Origin: Litorivicinus lipolyticus
GTDB lineage: Bacteria > Pseudomonadota > Gammaproteobacteria > Pseudomonadales > Litorivicinaceae
Direction of reading: 5' to 3'
Length of the DNA stretch: 64,000 nt
Assembly (NCBI RefSeq): GCF_009650135.1
Contig: NZ_CP045871.1
Location: forward strand, 744,001 to 808,000
The translations under genes were made by a program, and so were the position numbers. Under the pieces are notes generated by a model. The model made no database searches. It was not told where the DNA came from and saw only the letters and a list, made by a program, of their open reading frames with translations. Below are positions 40,081 through 49,660 of the stretch, in pieces (position 1 is the first letter of the stretch; every line of letters starts with the position of its first letter).

Positions 40081-41385
40081 TTGAACTGGGAATCGTTACT
40101 GAGTCGACACCGTTGGTGTGCACCGGGGGAATGGCGTGCGCGTGACGATTCCAGCGTTCGAAAACAATTCCATCGTGACTACGACCGGATCATTTTCTCG
40201 GATGCGTTTCGGCGTTTAGGGTCCAAGACCCAGGTCCACCCCCTTAGTAACAACGACCAGGTGCGCACTCGGCTGAGCCATTCATTGGAGGTCAGTTGTG
40301 TCGGGCGGACCTTTGGTATGGTCGCCGGCGAGTGGTTGGCCAGCCAGGGTGAGTTGCCGGCCGGGTTGCACCCGGACGACCTGGGCACGGTGGTCCAGGC
40401 GGCGGCGTTGGCGCACGACATTGGCAATCCGCCGTTTGGACACGCCGGCGAAGACGCGATCCGGTTTTTCTTTCGCAGCCCGCGTGGACGAGCCCGCACT
40501 CAGCCGCTGGCCCAAGTGCTGCGCGATGAACTCGAGAGCTTTGAGGGCAACGCTCAGGGTCTTCGGGTGCTGACCCAGATGGACCCGCACCGGGACGCGG
40601 GTGGTATGCGACTCAGTGCCGCGTCGCTGGGAACCTTTGTTAAATACCCCTGGACGCGCGACGCGGCGGCGAGCGGCAAATACGGCGTGAATCACAGCGA
40701 ATGGGCCATTTTTTCAGAGGCCGCCGAGCATCTGGGCATGGTTCGCCAAAGCGCCAATCGATTTGCGCGCCATCCGCTGGTGTACCTGGTTGAAGCCGCG
40801 GATGACGCCTGTTACAGCGTGATCGATATCGAGGACGCGGTGGAAATGGGGGTGATCGAGTTTGATCAGGCGCGTAGCCTGCTGTTGCCGTTGATTGAGC
40901 GGGCCGAACACGCGGCACTGGATGGGTTGGCGCCGCATCAATTCCTGTACCGCGCCCGCGGCATTTTAATCGACCGCTTGGAAAGCCAAATGGTTGCAGC
41001 GCTGGCGCGTCATTACGACGCTATGCTGGCGGGCCAGCCGGTGCCGGATCTGCTGGCGGATAGCCCCGTGGGTGAACTAAAGGCCTTTGCGCGTGCCAAT
41101 ATTTACCAATCCGAAGTTAAGCAGCTGACCCAAAGCAATGCCCGCGAGGCGCTGTTTAATGTGCTGGACCTGTTGACCGGTGCGCTTCACGAGCGCTACT
41201 TGGCGGGGCGCCAGCGCCACGGTTACAGCGCCAGCGCGCGGTGGGTGCTGACGCACTTAAAGCGTTCACTGCCGGCGGCCGAATTGCCGCTGTATAGCCA
41301 GTACCAGCAGGCGCTGGATTATGTATCGGGGATGACCGACCCCTACTTGTTGTCGTTCGCCAAGGGTCTACAGGAGCGGCGCTAG
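40081..41385 (+). CDS. dgt: dGTP triphosphohydrolase family protein
   Basis: HD-domain enzyme hydrolysing dNTPs to nucleosides and triphosphate. It has 434 residues from TTG 40081, 8 bases after GAAGGG. Start block MNWESLLSRHRW, RKQFHRDYDRIIFSDAFRRL, the first metal His in TRLSHSLEVSC, and the HD pair in LAHDIGNPPFGHAGE. Family type is deoxyguanosinetriphosphatase-like protein rather than strict E. coli Dgt. It ends against the convergent tesA with an 18-base overlap. Confidence 0.92.
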   Translation: MNWESLLSRHRWCAPGEWRARDDSSVRKQFHRDYDRIIFSDAFRRLGSKTQVHPLSNNDQVRTRLSHSLEVSCVGRTFGMVAGEWLASQGELPAGLHPDDLGTVVQAAALAHDIGNPPFGHAGEDAIRFFFRSPRGRARTQPLAQVLRDELESFEGNAQGLRVLTQMDPHRDAGGMRLSAASLGTFVKYPWTRDAAASGKYGVNHSEWAIFSEAAEHLGMVRQSANRFARHPLVYLVEAADDACYSVIDIEDAVEMGVIEFDQARSLLLPLIERAEHAALDGLAPHQFLYRARGILIDRLESQMVAALARHYDAMLAGQPVPDLLADSPVGELKAFARANIYQSEVKQLTQSNAREALFNVLDLLTGALHERYLAGRQRHGYSASARWVLTHLKRSLPAAELPLYSQYQQALDYVSGMTDPYLLSFAKGLQERR

Positions 41386-41961
41386 AAACGGCCAAATGGC
41401 GTCCAGCAAGATCGGTTGGGCGTCGGCGGTGGGGTGCAAGCGGTCGTCTTGAAACAGCGACTCATCGACCCCCAGTGGCGCCAGCATAAATGGCATCAAC
41501 GCAACCTGGTGCTGCTCGGCCAGCCGTGGGTAGGTCGCCTCAAAGCGGTCGACGTAGCGCTTGCCATAGCTCGGCGGCAGTCGCATGCCCAGCACCAGGA
41601 CCTGGGCATCAATGGCCTGGGCGGATTCGATCATGCGTGACAGGTTAGCCTGCATGCGTGCTGGGCTTAGGCCGCGCAGGCCATCGTTGGCGCCCAATTC
41701 TAAAACCACGATGCTGGGTTGGTAGCGCGCCAGTGCGTCGGGCAGACGCGCCAGACCACCGCCCGTTGTCTCACCGGACACACTGAGGTTGATGACCTCC
41801 CGATCGTCCCCATTACTTTGAAGACGCGATTTTAACAGCCACGCCCAGCCTTGCTCTTCCTCCAGCCCGTAGGCGGCGGATAGGCTGTCCCCGAAGACCA
41901 AAATCGGGGCGCTGTGGGCGACGCCGATCCATAGGCACAGACTGAGTAGGAATAGACGCAT
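41368..41961 (-). CDS. tesA: periplasmic arylesterase / acyl-CoA thioesterase I
   Basis: SGNH hydrolase (TesA, lysophospholipase L1). It has 197 residues from ATG 41961 with a signal peptide (about 1-17, ending AHS). Block I nucleophile Ser26 in FGDSLSAAYG, Gly in SGETTGGGL, Asn in LELGANDGLRG, and the Asp/His pair in DDRLHPTADAQ. GGAG lies 6 bases upstream of its start. Its start codon overlaps that of the divergent ABC gene. The frame upstream to 42006 lies inside the neighbour and is not coding. Confidence 0.94.
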   Translation of the reverse strand: MRLFLLSLCLWIGVAHSAPILVFGDSLSAAYGLEEEQGWAWLLKSRLQSNGDDREVINLSVSGETTGGGLARLPDALARYQPSIVVLELGANDGLRGLSPARMQANLSRMIESAQAIDAQVLVLGMRLPPSYGKRYVDRFEATYPRLAEQHQVALMPFMLAPLGVDESLFQDDRLHPTADAQPILLDAIWPFLAPLL

Positions 41962-42664
41962 GAACGCTCCAACGGTTCCGGTTTTACAGGTACACCAGCT
42001 AACCAAGTCGGTTCAGCTAGAAGATGAGGTCCTACATATACTGGAGTCGGTTGAGCTGACCATCAACCCTTCGGAGTCGGTCGCCATCGTCGGGCCGTCC
42101 GGTTCGGGCAAAAGCACTTTGCTGTCGTTGTTGGCCGGATTGGATCAGCCGAGCAGCGGTTCGATCGAATTGATGGGCAAGCCGTTTCATGATCTGAGTG
42201 AGGATGGACGTGCCGCAGCGCGCGCCGGCACGGTCGGGTTCGTGTTCCAAAATTTTCAGCTGTTGCCGGCACTGACGGCGCTGGAAAACGTCATGTTACC
42301 GCTGGAACTGCAAGGGGCCCGCGACGCCGAGGCCAAGGCACGCCACTTTATGGACGAAGTGGGATTGGGCCATCGCCTGAACCACCAGCCCGGGCGTCTG
42401 TCCGGGGGCGAACAGCAGCGCGTTGCCATTGCGCGCGCGTTCGCGACCCAGCCGGCGCTGTTATTTGCCGACGAGCCGACCGGTAACCTGGACAGTGCTA
42501 ACAGCCAAAAAGTCGAGGACCTGCTGTTCAAGCTCAACGCCGAGTTCGGTACCACTCTGGTGTTGGTGACCCACGATCGTGAATTGGCCAAGCGCTGTCA
42601 GCGCACGCTGGTGTTGGACAATGGCACCCTAGTCGAGGCTGCGCATGCTAGCACTGGCGCTTAA
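41960..42664 (+). CDS. ABC transporter ATP-binding protein (YbbA/LolD type)
   Basis: 234-residue ABC ATPase: Walker A GPSGSGKST (about 42-50), Q-loop FVFQNFQLLP, signature LSGGEQQRVAIARAFA, and Walker B LLFADEPTGNLD. It partners the permease that overlaps it by 20 bases. The same arrangement, tesA divergent from ybbA-ybbP, is found in E. coli. The substrate is unknown; LolD-like sequences suggest lipoprotein or lipid-related export. Confidence 0.92.
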   Translation: MNAPTVPVLQVHQLTKSVQLEDEVLHILESVELTINPSESVAIVGPSGSGKSTLLSLLAGLDQPSSGSIELMGKPFHDLSEDGRAAARAGTVGFVFQNFQLLPALTALENVMLPLELQGARDAEAKARHFMDEVGLGHRLNHQPGRLSGGEQQRVAIARAFATQPALLFADEPTGNLDSANSQKVEDLLFKLNAEFGTTLVLVTHDRELAKRCQRTLVLDNGTLVEAAHASTGA

Positions 42665-45119
42665 ATTACTGCGCCGTGATTGGCGCTCCGGCGACGCCGG
42701 TTTGTTGGTTTTGGCGTTGTCGGTGGCGGTCGCCAGTGCCAGTGCGATTGGATTTCTGGTCGATCGGGTTGAGCGCGCCATGCAGTCCCAAGCGGCCGAA
42801 TTGATCGGCGGCGACTTGATGCTGCGCGACACCGATGCGGTCTCGGACGACATTTTGAACCAAGCCGCAGCCTTAGGCCTGGCGACCAATCGCTGGATTC
42901 AGTTCCCATCGGTGGTGGCGTCGGTCGAGGACTTCCGATTGTCGTCGGTCAAGGTGGTCCAGCCGGGTTGGCCGCTGAAAGGCGAGCCGCGCATTGCCGA
43001 TGAGCCTTACGGGGACGAGCGCCCCGCGGCGGGCGCGATACCGGCGCCGGGGGAAACCTGGATTGACCCTCAATTAGCCAGCGACTTGGCATTGAACGTG
43101 GGTGATTCGTTGGAAGTCGGTGCCGTTGAGCTGTCGATTACGGCAATTTTGAGTTTTGAACCGGACCGTGGCGGCGGGTTCTATTCGTTGCAGCCGCGGG
43201 TGCTGATGAACGAAGTGGACTTGGCGGCGGCGCAGGTCATTCGCCCCGGTGCGCGCGTGCGTTATTACCAGATCTTTGACGGGCCGCGCTGGCCCGAGTT
43301 CAAGGCCGCGCTCGAGGACAGTCTGGAACCGCAGCAGCGGCTGCGCAGTGGCGGTGAGGGTGGCAACGCCTTTGGCGATGCCATGGAGCGGGCCACACGC
43401 TACCTGCGTTTAGGGTCGTTGCTGGCGATCATCGTCGCCGGGGTTGGGGTTGCGATGGGCGCTAACCGCTATGGCCAACGCCACCAAGCGTCGACCGCGT
43501 TGCTGCGGACGTTTGGCATGAGCGGCGCCAACGTCTTAAAAGTACATTTGATCCAACTGGGTGGGCTAACCGTATTGGGTGTGACCTTTGGCCTGATTAT
43601 CGGGTTTTTTGCCCAGTTCACGCTGATTGGCGTATTGGCGGCGATGTTCCCGGGCGAACTGCCCGGCGCTGGTATTAAACCGATCTTCATGGGCGTGGCG
43701 ACCGGCTTGGCGGTGGCCATCGGCTTTGGCGCGGGGCCCATTTTGCGCCTGCGTGACGTGCCGCCGCTGCGGGTCTTGCGACAAGACCTGGGGACCACAC
43801 CGATTGCACTGTGGGTCAGCTACCTGACGGCGGTAGTGGCGCTGGGTGGATTGATGGTGCTGTACACCGGGGATTGGCAATTGACCTTGGTGTTGGCCGG
43901 TGGCGGTGTGGCGGCGATCGCGCTGTTGGCGGTGTTGGCGGTGGGGCTGCTGCGCAGTTTGGGCGCCGCGCGTGGCTGGGGCGGCCAGACCTGGCGCTTT
44001 GGCATCTTGCACTTGGCGCGCCAGCCCAAAGCGGCGGCGGCTCAGTTGTTGGCCTTTAGCCTGACGCTGATGGCCATGAGCTTGCTGTGGTTGGTGCGCG
44101 GCGAGCTGGTCGGGCGCTGGCAGGACCAATTGCCGGTCGATACGCCCAACTATTTCGTGCTCAACATCATGCCGGACGAGGCGGCGGAGTTTCAGTCCGT
44201 GCTGGATCGTGAATCGATCCCGGCCAGCCCGCTTTACCCGGTTAGCCGTGGCCGATTGACCGAAATTAATGGGCAACCGGTGCGCGAATTAGTCAGTAAA
44301 GAGCAGGATCTGCCGGAAGCACTGGAACGCGACCTGTCCTTGACCGAGGCCTCACAGCTGGCGGCCGACAACCGCATCATTGACGGCCAATGGCATGCCA
44401 TGGGCGACGGTGAAACCGTGGTCAGTGTCGAAGCCGAAGTGGCGGCGGAATTGGATATTCAGGTCAATGATGTCCTTGGCTTTACGATCAATGACCAAAC
44501 CATCGAGGCGCGCGTGGCCAGCCTGCGCACGGTGCAATGGGACAGCTTCAAACCGAATTTCTATATGATTTTCAATCCGGGCACGCTGGATGCGATGCCG
44601 CGGGCGATTCTAACCAGCCTACGGATTGGGCCTGAGCAAGCGGGCTTGGGCCGCGAATTAGTGCGCCAGTTTCCGGGCATTACGCTGTTCCAAGTGGATG
44701 CCTTGTTGAAGCAAATTCGCACGGTGCTGGAGCGGGCAACGACGGCGGTCAACCTGGTCTTGGTGTTTGTCTTGGCCGGTGGTTTGGTGGTGTTGTGGGT
44801 CAGTGTTAATTCGACCTTGGATGAGCGGATTCGAGAGGGCGCGCTGGTCCGCGTCATGGGCGCCAGTCGAGCGCAGGCACGTGCCGCGCAGCTATCAGAG
44901 TTTGCCTTGTTGGGCGGATTGTCAGGGGTGTTGGCCGCGGCCGGTGCGGAACTGGGCAGCGTCTTTGTTTACTCAGCGCTTGGGGTTTCCTGGGCGCCAC
45001 ATGGATTACTGTGGTTAGTCGTGCCCAGCGCGGGTTTGACGCTGCTGGTGGTGGCCGGGTGGCTGGGAACACGGCGTGTTACCCAAACTGCCCCGGCGGT
45101 GTTGCTGCGCGAGGCTTAG
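42645..45119 (+). CDS. FtsX-like ABC permease (YbbP type)
   Basis: 824-residue integral membrane protein with about ten helices: one at the N-terminus, a large periplasmic domain at about 40-250, a first block of four helices at about 255-440, another soluble segment at about 500-660 and final helices at about 690-815. The pattern is two FtsX/MacB-type permease units in one chain, as in E. coli YbbP. It starts within the ATPase gene and its stop overlaps the convergent UPF0149 gene. Confidence 0.9.
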   Translation: MLALALKLLRRDWRSGDAGLLVLALSVAVASASAIGFLVDRVERAMQSQAAELIGGDLMLRDTDAVSDDILNQAAALGLATNRWIQFPSVVASVEDFRLSSVKVVQPGWPLKGEPRIADEPYGDERPAAGAIPAPGETWIDPQLASDLALNVGDSLEVGAVELSITAILSFEPDRGGGFYSLQPRVLMNEVDLAAAQVIRPGARVRYYQIFDGPRWPEFKAALEDSLEPQQRLRSGGEGGNAFGDAMERATRYLRLGSLLAIIVAGVGVAMGANRYGQRHQASTALLRTFGMSGANVLKVHLIQLGGLTVLGVTFGLIIGFFAQFTLIGVLAAMFPGELPGAGIKPIFMGVATGLAVAIGFGAGPILRLRDVPPLRVLRQDLGTTPIALWVSYLTAVVALGGLMVLYTGDWQLTLVLAGGGVAAIALLAVLAVGLLRSLGAARGWGGQTWRFGILHLARQPKAAAAQLLAFSLTLMAMSLLWLVRGELVGRWQDQLPVDTPNYFVLNIMPDEAAEFQSVLDRESIPASPLYPVSRGRLTEINGQPVRELVSKEQDLPEALERDLSLTEASQLAADNRIIDGQWHAMGDGETVVSVEAEVAAELDIQVNDVLGFTINDQTIEARVASLRTVQWDSFKPNFYMIFNPGTLDAMPRAILTSLRIGPEQAGLGRELVRQFPGITLFQVDALLKQIRTVLERATTAVNLVLVFVLAGGLVVLWVSVNSTLDERIREGALVRVMGASRAQARAAQLSEFALLGGLSGVLAAAGAELGSVFVYSALGVSWAPHGLLWLVVPSAGLTLLVVAGWLGTRRVTQTAPAVLLREA

Positions 45120-45667
45120 TCTTGGTCAGGGCCCAAGTGGATGATGCCGTACAGGTCAACGACCAGGTCCGGTACATCCTTGGCCATCCGATCAACGTTG
45201 GGGGTGTCGGCCATCAATTCGGCCATGTCCTCTTCTTCCTCAAACAGGCCGCTTAATACCATCAGCGGAACCAGTGCTTGGGCGACCGATTCATCACGTT
45301 CTTCGAACCAGGCGCCGTCGTCGGCAAACACGCGTTCCAAGTAGCCAACCGCCCATTCTTGCAGTGGATGGTAATCTTCGGTGGGCGCTTCTAAGGCCGC
45401 GGGAATCCAAGGGGTGTCGCCGGCGGACAATCGCTCGTCCAGGCGCGTAGCCAAAGACGTGGCGACCTCGACCATGTCGTCCGGTGCGGCTTCGCCCCAG
45501 GCTTCATCGGCGACGCGTCGGTCATCCCAAGGTTGAGGAGAGGACAGGTTGGCACAGACGTAGCCGTGCAAACCCGGGAAGTCGAGGGCTTCTTCAGTGG
45601 ATGCCGCAGCATCGTCCCACTTGAGCCCTAATTTTTTAATAGTCAGCATGGGCGCATTGAATGGCAC
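45116..45667 (-). CDS. UPF0149 (YgfB/YecA) family protein
   Basis: 183-residue acidic, mainly helical protein. LDFPGLHGYVCANLSSP matches the UPF0149 start (LHGLLCG), and LQEWAVGYLERV the second conserved block; the C-terminus is acidic (FEEEEDMAELMADTPN). The start is GTG 45667 or ATG 45649, and neither has a strong ribosome site. Function is unknown; YgfB is linked to regulation in Pseudomonas. It follows the gap gene on the same strand after 24 bases. Confidence 0.78.
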   Translation of the reverse strand: MPFNAPMLTIKKLGLKWDDAAASTEEALDFPGLHGYVCANLSSPQPWDDRRVADEAWGEAAPDDMVEVATSLATRLDERLSAGDTPWIPAALEAPTEDYHPLQEWAVGYLERVFADDGAWFEERDESVAQALVPLMVLSGLFEEEEDMAELMADTPNVDRMAKDVPDLVVDLYGIIHLGPDQD

Positions 45668-45691
45668 TCGCCCATGCTTTGCAAGGACTAG

Positions 45692-46708
45692 TTAGAACTG
45701 GCCACCACAGACGCGGGCCCAGGCTAGAGTGTTGTCGAGCATACGGTTGCTAAAGCCCCATTCGTTGTCGTACCAAGACATGACCTTGATCAGGCGGCCG
45801 TTGACCCGCGTTTGTGCGGCATCAACGATTGAACTGGCCGGGTTGTGGTTAAAGTCGACGCTGACCAAGGGCAGCGTGTTGATTTCCATCACGCCTTTGG
45901 AGTTGGCCGCGGCGGCGGTCAGTACCGCGTTGATCTGGTCGATGCTGACGTCGGCTTTAACCGTGGCGGTCAAGTCAACCAGCGACACGTTGATGGTCGG
46001 AACGCGCACCGCCATGCCGTCCAGGACGCCATTGAGTTCGGGCAATACCAAGCCGACCGCGGCGGCGGCGCCGGTTTTGGTCGGGATCATCGACGACACA
46101 GCGCTGCGGGCGCGGTATAAATCCGTGTGGTAAACGTCGGTCAGCACCTGATCGTTGGTAAAGGCGTGAATGGTCGTCATCAAGCCAGATTCGATACCAA
46201 AGGCGTCGTTCAGGGCTTTGGCCACCGGTGCCAAACAGTTGGTGGTGCAGGATGCGTTCGAAATGACCTGGTGATCGGCGCTCAAAACGTCATCGTTGAC
46301 ACCATAGACCACGGTGGCATCAACGCCTTTACCTGGTGCGCTGACGATGACCTTTTTGGCGCCCGCTTCAATGTGTGCCAGTGCTTTGTCTTTGTCGGTG
46401 AAAAAGCCGGTGCATTCGTAGACCACGTCGACCGCCAGCTCAGCCCAGGGCAGGGCGGCGGGGTTGCGTTCGCTGAACACTTTGATCAGATCGTTACCGA
46501 CGCGCATGTCCGCGCCCTCGACACTGACCGTCTGCTGAAAGCGGCCGTGGGTGGTGTCGTACTGAGTCAGGTGGGCGTTGATGTTGACGTCCCCGAGGTC
46601 GTTGATGGCGACGACCTGGATGTCGTTGTTAAGATTACGCTCGTACAGTGCGCGCAATATGTTACGTCCGATACGGCCGTAACCGTTAATAGCAACACGA
46701 ATGGTCAT
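45692..46708 (-). CDS. gap: glyceraldehyde-3-phosphate dehydrogenase, type I
   Basis: NAD-dependent glycolytic enzyme. It has 338 residues. Rossmann loop GYGRIGRN, Asp37 in AINDLGD points to NAD preference, catalytic Cys154 in [12 protein letters not shown], and His in TIHAFTND. It is divergent from edd with a 131-base gap. Placement with the Entner-Doudoroff genes suggests shared HexR control: it takes the glyceraldehyde 3-phosphate that KDPG aldolase releases. Confidence 0.97.
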   Translation of the reverse strand: MTIRVAINGYGRIGRNILRALYERNLNNDIQVVAINDLGDVNINAHLTQYDTTHGRFQQTVSVEGADMRVGNDLIKVFSERNPAALPWAELAVDVVYECTGFFTDKDKALAHIEAGAKKVIVSAPGKGVDATVVYGVNDDVLSADHQVISNASCTTNCLAPVAKALNDAFGIESGLMTTIHAFTNDQVLTDVYHTDLYRARSAVSSMIPTKTGAAAAVGLVLPELNGVLDGMAVRVPTINVSLVDLTATVKADVSIDQINAVLTAAAANSKGVMEINTLPLVSVDFNHNPASSIVDAAQTRVNGRLIKVMSWYDNEWGFSNRMLDNTLAWARVCGGQF

Positions 46709-46738
46709 GGGGAGTAGCCTCTGGTGACTTGAATTATT

Positions 46739-46753
46739 CGTAAGTTTACTAAC
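46739..46753. promoter_or_regulatory. weak candidate HexR operator between gap and edd
   Basis: CGTAAGTTTACTAAC matches 10 of 15 positions of my recollection of the HexR site (TGTAATwwwATTACA). It lies in the 131-base gap between the divergent gap and edd genes, where such a site is expected. The match alone is not enough to call it. Confidence 0.25.
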
Positions 46754-46839
46754 ATTTTTGCATCAGGTACCAGCAATCTGGCATAAAACTGCAATACACT
46801 TAGCTAAATAAACAAGATATAGCCCCGGAGGGCCCCTGC

Positions 46840-48657
46840 ATGCACCCGACACTTGTTGCCGTAACCGAGCGAATTATTGAACGCAGCCGTGATTCGCGCG
46901 CCCGTTACCTTGCCATGATCGATCAGGCGGCATCGGATGGCCCGATTCGGGGCAGTTTGTCATGCGGCAACTTGGCGCACGGTTTTGCAGCCTGCGGCTC
47001 GACCGACAAGCAGCGCTTAAAGATGATGGATTCGGCCAACATTGCCATCATCAGCTCATACAACGACATGCTCAGCGCCCATCAGCCGCTGGACGGGTAC
47101 CCCGAGATCATTAAAAAGTCGTTGTCGGACATTGGATCCGTTGGCCAGTTCGCCGGCGGTGTCCCGGCCATGTGTGACGGGGTTACCCAGGGCCGTGCGG
47201 GCATGGAACTCAGCTTGCTGTCACGCGATGTGATTGCCCAAGCCACGGCGGTGTCGCTGTCACACGACATGTTCGATGGCATGTTGTTATTGGGTGTGTG
47301 CGATAAAATCGTCCCGGGGTTGCTGATCGGTGCACTGCGCTTTGGTCATTTGCCGGCAATTTTGGTGCCTGCGGGCCCCATGCCCAGCGGTCTGCCGAAC
47401 AAAGAGAAAGTGCGCATCCGGCAACTTTACGCCGAGGGCAAAATTGGCCGCGACGAATTGCTCGAGGCCGAGTCGGCGAGTTACCACAGCCCCGGTACCT
47501 GTACCTTTTATGGCACCGCAAACACCAACCAGATGATGCTCGAAATTATGGGGTTGATGTTGCCCGGCGCCGCTTTTGAAAATCCCGGCACCGAAATCCG
47601 TGACGCCATCACCCGCGCCACTGCGGAGCGCGTCGCCCGCAGCACGCACCTGACCGGTGATTGGACGCCGATGGGCCGTGTGGTCGATGAAAAGTCCGTG
47701 ATCAATGGCTTGGTCGGCCTGCTGGCGACCGGCGGCAGCACCAACCATACGCTGCACATGGTCGCGATCGCCGCGGCTGCCGGTATTCGATTGACTTGGG
47801 AGGACTTCGACGCGTTGTCCGCCGTGGTGCCCCTGTTGTGCCAGGTCTACCCCAACGGTCAGGCCGATGTGAACCACTTTAAAGCAGCCGGCGGTATGCC
47901 GTTCGTGATCCGCGAGCTGCTGGACGCTGGACTGTTGCACGATGATGTCACCACCGTGGTCGGCCGCGGTATGCGTGCCTATACCCGCGAGGCCTGGTTG
48001 AACAACGGTGTACTGGACTACCGCAGCGACGACGTGGTGTCGGGCGACCTGGAGGTCGTGCGCCCCGTATCCGCCCCGTTCCAGCCCGAGGGCGGTATGA
48101 AACTGCTGAATGGCAACCTGGGCAAGGCGATCATCAAGATCAGCGCGGTCCACGCCGACTACCATGTGGTCGAAGCGCCAGCGGTGGTGTTTGAACACCA
48201 AGACGACATCAAAGCAGCCTTTGAAGCGGGTGACTTGAACCGCGACTGCATCGTCGTGGTGCGCGGCCAAGGACCGCAAGCCAACGGCATGCCGGAACTG
48301 CACAAACTGACCCCGTTTCTGGGCGTGCTCCAAGACAAGGGCTATCACGTGGCCTTGGTCACCGACGGGCGTATGTCCGGCGCCTCGGGCAAGGTCCCGG
48401 CGGCAATTCACCTGAGCCCGGAAGGGGTTGCCGGCGGCTTGATCGGTAAAGTCCGAGACGGCGACGTGCTGCGACTGGACGCGACCACGGGCGAACTGTC
48501 GTTGCGAATTGATGCGGGGGAACTGGCGGCACGTGACAATCGGTGTCAGGTCAAACTCGAGCGCGGCATGGGCCGTGAACTGTTCGCGCAGCAACGTCCA
48601 GTGGCGCTACCGGCGGAACTGGGCGGTGGCATCTTGGGTGACCTGACCCTTGTCTAA
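46840..48657 (+). CDS. edd: 6-phosphogluconate dehydratase
   Basis: First enzyme of the Entner-Doudoroff pathway: 6-phosphogluconate to KDPG. It has 605 residues of the IlvD/Edd family. The iron-sulfur Cys ligands are expected in [11 protein letters not shown] and [10 protein letters not shown], both intact. The middle holds [19 protein letters not shown] and the C-terminus the [22 protein letters not shown] block. A ribosome site CCGGAGGG lies about 8 bases upstream. The stop overlaps the glk start by 8 bases. Confidence 0.96.
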   Translation: MHPTLVAVTERIIERSRDSRARYLAMIDQAASDGPIRGSLSCGNLAHGFAACGSTDKQRLKMMDSANIAIISSYNDMLSAHQPLDGYPEIIKKSLSDIGSVGQFAGGVPAMCDGVTQGRAGMELSLLSRDVIAQATAVSLSHDMFDGMLLLGVCDKIVPGLLIGALRFGHLPAILVPAGPMPSGLPNKEKVRIRQLYAEGKIGRDELLEAESASYHSPGTCTFYGTANTNQMMLEIMGLMLPGAAFENPGTEIRDAITRATAERVARSTHLTGDWTPMGRVVDEKSVINGLVGLLATGGSTNHTLHMVAIAAAAGIRLTWEDFDALSAVVPLLCQVYPNGQADVNHFKAAGGMPFVIRELLDAGLLHDDVTTVVGRGMRAYTREAWLNNGVLDYRSDDVVSGDLEVVRPVSAPFQPEGGMKLLNGNLGKAIIKISAVHADYHVVEAPAVVFEHQDDIKAAFEAGDLNRDCIVVVRGQGPQANGMPELHKLTPFLGVLQDKGYHVALVTDGRMSGASGKVPAAIHLSPEGVAGGLIGKVRDGDVLRLDATTGELSLRIDAGELAARDNRCQVKLERGMGRELFAQQRPVALPAELGGGILGDLTLV

Positions 48658-49660
48658 GGCACGGGTCCGCGCGCGTGCGGTGGTCGGTGACATCGGCGGC
48701 ACCAATGCGCGCTTCGGCGCGCTACTGACCGACGACCCGCACGCGTTATCGGATATACGCGTATACCCCTGTTTAGATTTTGAGGGATTGGCGGATGCGT
48801 TTCAGATGTACCTGGCCGACAGCGGACTTTCGACCGACTGTTTAAGTGTCGCCATGGCCTGCCCGGTTGAACGGGACATCGTCAAGATGACCAACAACCA
48901 CTGGCAGTTCTCAAAGCGCGAGCTGTTGGCGCAGCTCGGACTGGCCGAGTTGCGGGTGATCAACGACTTTACCGCCCAGTCCTTGGCGGTGCCGCTGTTG
49001 ACCGACGACGAACAGCTGGTTTTGCATGCCGGCGAGCCGGGCTTACCCAAGCCCAAGCTGGTGATTGGCCCGGGCACCGGGCTCGGAGTGGGTGGGTTGG
49101 TGCCGACGGCGAATGCTTGGGTCCCGATTGTCTGCGAGGGCGGTCATGTCGCCGCCACCGCGACCACCGCCGAGGAATCCCAGGTCATCGACTATTTGCG
49201 CGAACGTTTTGGCCACGTCAGCGCCGAACGCCTGATCAGTGGCCAGGGCATCGAGAACCTGCACGAAGCTTTCTCGCACTTGGCCGGCGAGACCGAACCC
49301 GAGGACTGGACCGCCGCCATTATCGCGCGCCGGGCCCAGGAAGGTCGGGACGAGCTGAGCGTAAAAAGCCTGAACACCTTTTGCGCCATGCTGGGAACCA
49401 CCGTCGGCAATGCCGCGGTAACGCTGGGTTCATTGGGCGGTATCTATCTGTGTGGCGGTATTCTGCCGCGCATGGTCGAGTTTTTACTGGCCAGCGAGTT
49501 CTTGCACCGTTTGCACCACAAAGGCCGCTTTGAACGCTACATGCAAAGCATGCCGGTTATATTAGTCACGGCCCCCTATGCCGGCTTGTTAGGCGCGGCC
49601 GCGGCGGTCGACAATACCCACCTGGACTATATTGGCAGCGTAGAGCGACGACATGATTGA
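48650..49660 (+). CDS. glk: glucokinase (Glk type)
   Basis: Phosphorylates glucose with ATP. It has 336 residues from TTG 48650. The ATP loop is [26 protein letters not shown] carries the catalytic Asp region, and [10 protein letters not shown] and [10 protein letters not shown] contribute to the sugar site. Its place between edd and the beta-glucosidase means that glucose released from a glucoside would be phosphorylated and enter the Entner-Doudoroff route. It overlaps both neighbours by 8 bases. Confidence 0.95.
   Translation: MSKARVRARAVVGDIGGTNARFGALLTDDPHALSDIRVYPCLDFEGLADAFQMYLADSGLSTDCLSVAMACPVERDIVKMTNNHWQFSKRELLAQLGLAELRVINDFTAQSLAVPLLTDDEQLVLHAGEPGLPKPKLVIGPGTGLGVGGLVPTANAWVPIVCEGGHVAATATTAEESQVIDYLRERFGHVSAERLISGQGIENLHEAFSHLAGETEPEDWTAAIIARRAQEGRDELSVKSLNTFCAMLGTTVGNAAVTLGSLGGIYLCGGILPRMVEFLLASEFLHRLHHKGRFERYMQSMPVILVTAPYAGLLGAAAAVDNTHLDYIGSVERRHD

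Noticed and set aside
46758-46787. Possible edd promoter (TTGCAT ... CATAAA)
   Set aside because: Spacing of 18 and a poor -10; not distinguishable from chance.
47287-48594. 435-residue minus-strand open frame
   Set aside because: Fully antisense to edd, composition biased (His, Gln, Val), no recognisable motif; a third-position GC shadow.
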